Part shown: piece after piece, positions 14,197 to 15,702 of the stretch
Layout of the letters: every line of letters begins with the position of its first letter
How positions within the stretch are numbered: the first letter of the stretch is position 1
NCBI GenBank assembly: GCA_034433615.1
Contig: DAOUAJ010000019.1
Coordinates: 1 to 15,702, forward strand
Reading direction: 5' to 3'
Source of the DNA: DAOUAJ01 sp034433615
GTDB taxonomy: Bacteria; Chloroflexota; Anaerolineae; DUEN01
Length of the DNA: 15,702 bases
Program-made: the position numbers and the translations under genes
Notes under the pieces: model-generated
Told to the model about the DNA's origin: nothing
The model's database searches: none
The model's input: the letters and a program-made list of their open reading frames with translations, nothing else

Positions 14197-14263
14197 GTAA
14201 ACTTAAGCTCTGAGCCCCGTCCCCGGGGCAGCCCGAGGACGGGCCTTAGAGCCTTAAATTTAC
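14197..14263 (-). repeat. 67-bp imperfect palindrome between the Mo oxidoreductase gene and lpd
   Basis: Two arms of roughly 31 bases (14197-14227 and 14232-14263) are near-perfect reverse complements around a 4-base centre. From outside in: GTAAA/TTTAC, TTAAG/CTTAA, CTCT/AGAG, CCCGTCC against GGACGGG, and CGGG/CCCG. There are a few mismatches and one bulge. The folded RNA would be very stable, but the end lacks a T run, so it is not a classic terminator. It fills most of the 108-base gap. It could be a dispersed intergenic repeat, a rho-assisted terminator or an mRNA-stabilising structure. Confidence 0.7.
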
Positions 14264-14276
14264 GGGAACGCTTGCT

Positions 14277-15371
14277 CTATATTTTCACCTTCACGATCAC
14301 TTTGTGGATCGCGTCCGTCCCATCAGGGAAAACGTTGCTCAGGAATCGCCCGCCGGAGTCCGTTTGTGTGATCCCGGCCCCATCCGTCACGCGCGCCTGG
14401 ATCGTCGCCTGGTCGCCCCAGGGGTTTTCCCAGTCCCAATGCCACAAAGTCCAGACGTAGGGCTGAAACTCCCTGGTCTGCACGCGCGTTAACGTCGCTT
14501 CGTGCCAGGTCTGGCCATCGTTCACGCTGACCTCGACCTTCGCCACGCCGGAGCGCCCGGCAAAGGCCCGCCCGCTGATGCGGTATGGTTTGGCGGTGAT
14601 CTCCTCCCCCGACCTGGGCCGCTCGATCTGGGAGTTGGGTTTGATGAACGCGTCGTTGTTCCACCCCTGACGCTCCCAGTAGCCCAGATGATGGCCAGTG
14701 ATCGCCTCGATGCTGGCAATCCACTTGGGTTGTTTCATGCCGTAGCGGCCAGGCCACAGCGCCCGCAGAGGCGCTCCGTGCTTGACCGGCAACGGCTCGC
14801 CATTCATAGTATACACCAACAGTGAGCGTTTGTCCTGGGCCAGATCGAGCGGGATGGCGGTATGAAAATTGTCGGCGCTGTGGATGACAATCTCCGTCGT
14901 ATCCGGTCTGACGCCTGCCTGTTTGAGCAAATCGGCCAGGCGAATCCCCTCCCACACAGCGTTGCTGATCAGGTCGCCGCCTACCGGGTTGGAGATGCAC
15001 TCCAGCGTCCGCATCTCGGTCACTGCGGGCATGGCTTTGATCTCAGCCAGCGACAGGTTCAGCTCTTTCTGGATGTTCCCGAAGACCCTGAGCCGCCACG
15101 TCTCCTGGTCAACGGTTACCTCAGGGACAAAGGCGAACACCGAGTAAAAGTCTTCATTGGTGGTGACCCGAATCCCATCTACGATCGGCCCGGCCTCGAT
15201 AGAGCCCCCCTCGACCGGCGGTGTTGGGGCCGTTGGCTCTGGCGCGGCAGAGGCGGGCTCAGCCGGGATCGTCGGCGGGGGAGCCACGGCCGGCTGACAG
15301 GCCGCCAGCCACAGCCCCATTGCCCCGCCTCCCATCACCCCTAACCACTCACGACGCGTCAATCGTTTCAT
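14277..15371 (-). CDS. Tat-exported molybdopterin-dependent oxidoreductase lipoprotein (sulfite oxidase family)
   Basis: Member of the sulfite oxidase/YedY fold, carrying one molybdopterin cofactor and working outside the cytoplasmic membrane. Seen: twin-arginine start TRREWLGVMGG (5-15), a hydrophobic stretch ending in the lipobox LAAC with lipid Cys25, and a Pro/Ala-rich linker (27-53). The oxidoreductase domain follows, with the Mo-binding Cys125 in LECISNPVGG and the HGAPLRALWPGRYGMKQPKWI motif (198-218). A C-terminal dimerisation-type Ig domain (about 260-364) includes SGRAFAGRSGVAKVEVSVNDGQTWHEA. Length of 364 residues fits. The ATG at 15371 follows GGAGG and overlaps the preceding TGA by 4 bases. 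The electron acceptor and substrate (sulfite, methionine sulfoxide or other) cannot be told. Confidence 0.93.
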   Translation of the reverse strand: MKRLTRREWLGVMGGGAMGLWLAACQPAVAPPPTIPAEPASAAPEPTAPTPPVEGGSIEAGPIVDGIRVTTNEDFYSVFAFVPEVTVDQETWRLRVFGNIQKELNLSLAEIKAMPAVTEMRTLECISNPVGGDLISNAVWEGIRLADLLKQAGVRPDTTEIVIHSADNFHTAIPLDLAQDKRSLLVYTMNGEPLPVKHGAPLRALWPGRYGMKQPKWIASIEAITGHHLGYWERQGWNNDAFIKPNSQIERPRSGEEITAKPYRISGRAFAGRSGVAKVEVSVNDGQTWHEATLTRVQTREFQPYVWTLWHWDWENPWGDQATIQARVTDGAGITQTDSGGRFLSNVFPDGTDAIHKVIVKVKI

Positions 15372-15646
15372 TGATCCTCCAGTAAAACTACTTCGCCAGT
15401 TTCATCCACATACCGGGGGGTAGCCAGGCCTTGCAGTCGCCATGCGTTCGCCTGGGCAGCGTCCTGGATGCCGCTATACCCCCGACGGAACAGAGGGCTC
15501 AGGCTCAGTTCCACCACGGAGTGGGCCTGGAGGCTGCTGGATAGGGCATCCAACAAATCCAATAGCGCATCACGGCGCGCGGGCAGGAGTTGGTACAACT
15601 CCTGGCGAAACCCTTGCAGTTGGGATATGGTCTCTTGTGTGTTCAT
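15368..15646 (-). CDS. Short protein resembling the N-terminal end of a DDE transposase
   Basis: A 92-residue product. Residues 1-60, including FRQELYQLLPARRDALLDLLDALSS and SVVELSLSPLFRRGYSGI, resemble from memory the first part of a transposase family common in Chloroflexota. The remaining 30 residues (LATPRYVDETGEVVLLEDQ) do not fit, and no DDE catalytic domain follows. It is therefore probably a truncated remnant or an unrelated small protein. The ATG at 15646 lies directly after a promoter-like site. Its TGA overlaps the ATG of the molybdopterin oxidoreductase gene (ATGA), so translation of the two is coupled. I see no terminal inverted repeats within the window. Confidence 0.55.
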   Translation of the reverse strand: MNTQETISQLQGFRQELYQLLPARRDALLDLLDALSSSLQAHSVVELSLSPLFRRGYSGIQDAAQANAWRLQGLATPRYVDETGEVVLLEDQ

Positions 15647-15652
15647 ACCCCA

Positions 15653-15681
15653 ACTATGCCACAGATTGGCCTAATTGTTAA
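15653..15681 (-). promoter_or_regulatory. Putative promoter giving a leaderless or near-leaderless start
   Basis: On the minus strand TTAACA (15676-15681, five of six consensus bases) and CATAGT (15653-15658, four of six) are separated by 17 bases. The -10 box ends only 6 bases before the ATG at 15646, so the transcript would begin at or very near the start codon. It would drive the transposase-like gene and the coupled Mo oxidoreductase. Confidence 0.4.
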
Positions 15682-15702
15682 AATTCAAGCTCAACTGGGC
15701 AG

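Noticed and set aside
1..15702. Scan for tRNA (including selC) and rRNA genes
   Set aside because: The intergenic stretches are short and none shows a cloverleaf or a TTCRA-type T-loop that I could recognise by eye.

Overview
The window looks like a piece of a Chloroflexota (Anaerolineae-like) chromosome. This is an inference from the moderately high G+C content, the single-stranded gene runs, the coiled-coil protein of a type I associate with that phylum, the DUF1786 protein and the DUF4143-type ATPase remnant. No rRNA or other decisive marker is present. Every intact gene lies on the minus strand, so transcription runs from high to low coordinates. The only plus-strand coding signal is a decayed gene. 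I saw no tRNA, rRNA or CRISPR array.

From right to left (direction of transcription), a first block begins at about 15680 with a promoter and a 92-residue protein resembling the N-terminal end of a DDE transposase. By a 4-base overlap this joins a Tat-exported molybdopterin oxidoreductase lipoprotein. After a 67-bp imperfect palindrome comes a tight cluster: lpd (dihydrolipoamide dehydrogenase), an Rpn-like PD-(D/E)XK nuclease with a seven-unit LQQG repeat, and lipA (lipoyl synthase). Close behind are a DUF1786 ASKHA-fold protein, a flavin-reductase-like flavoprotein and a short-chain dehydrogenase. lpd and lipA serve the same cofactor, lipoate.

The middle (7591-8214) holds no intact gene. 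It carries a plus-strand remnant of the C-terminal part of a DUF4143/AAA ATPase with a frameshift and an internal stop.

The left block starts with an M20 amidohydrolase, translationally coupled to a small beta-rich protein and followed by a LysE-type amino acid exporter. This looks like a deacylate-and-export module. A regulated-looking promoter then drives secG. After a terminator come an ABC-type extracytoplasmic solute-binding protein with no permease in view, a long coiled-coil protein, and selB (selenocysteine elongation factor), which runs off the left edge. A strong hairpin sits just before selB. selB implies the organism decodes UGA as selenocysteine, but no selenoprotein is visible here.

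Several genes appear to use TTG or GTG starts placed behind good Shine-Dalgarno sequences. For these I chose shorter proteins than the longest open frame.
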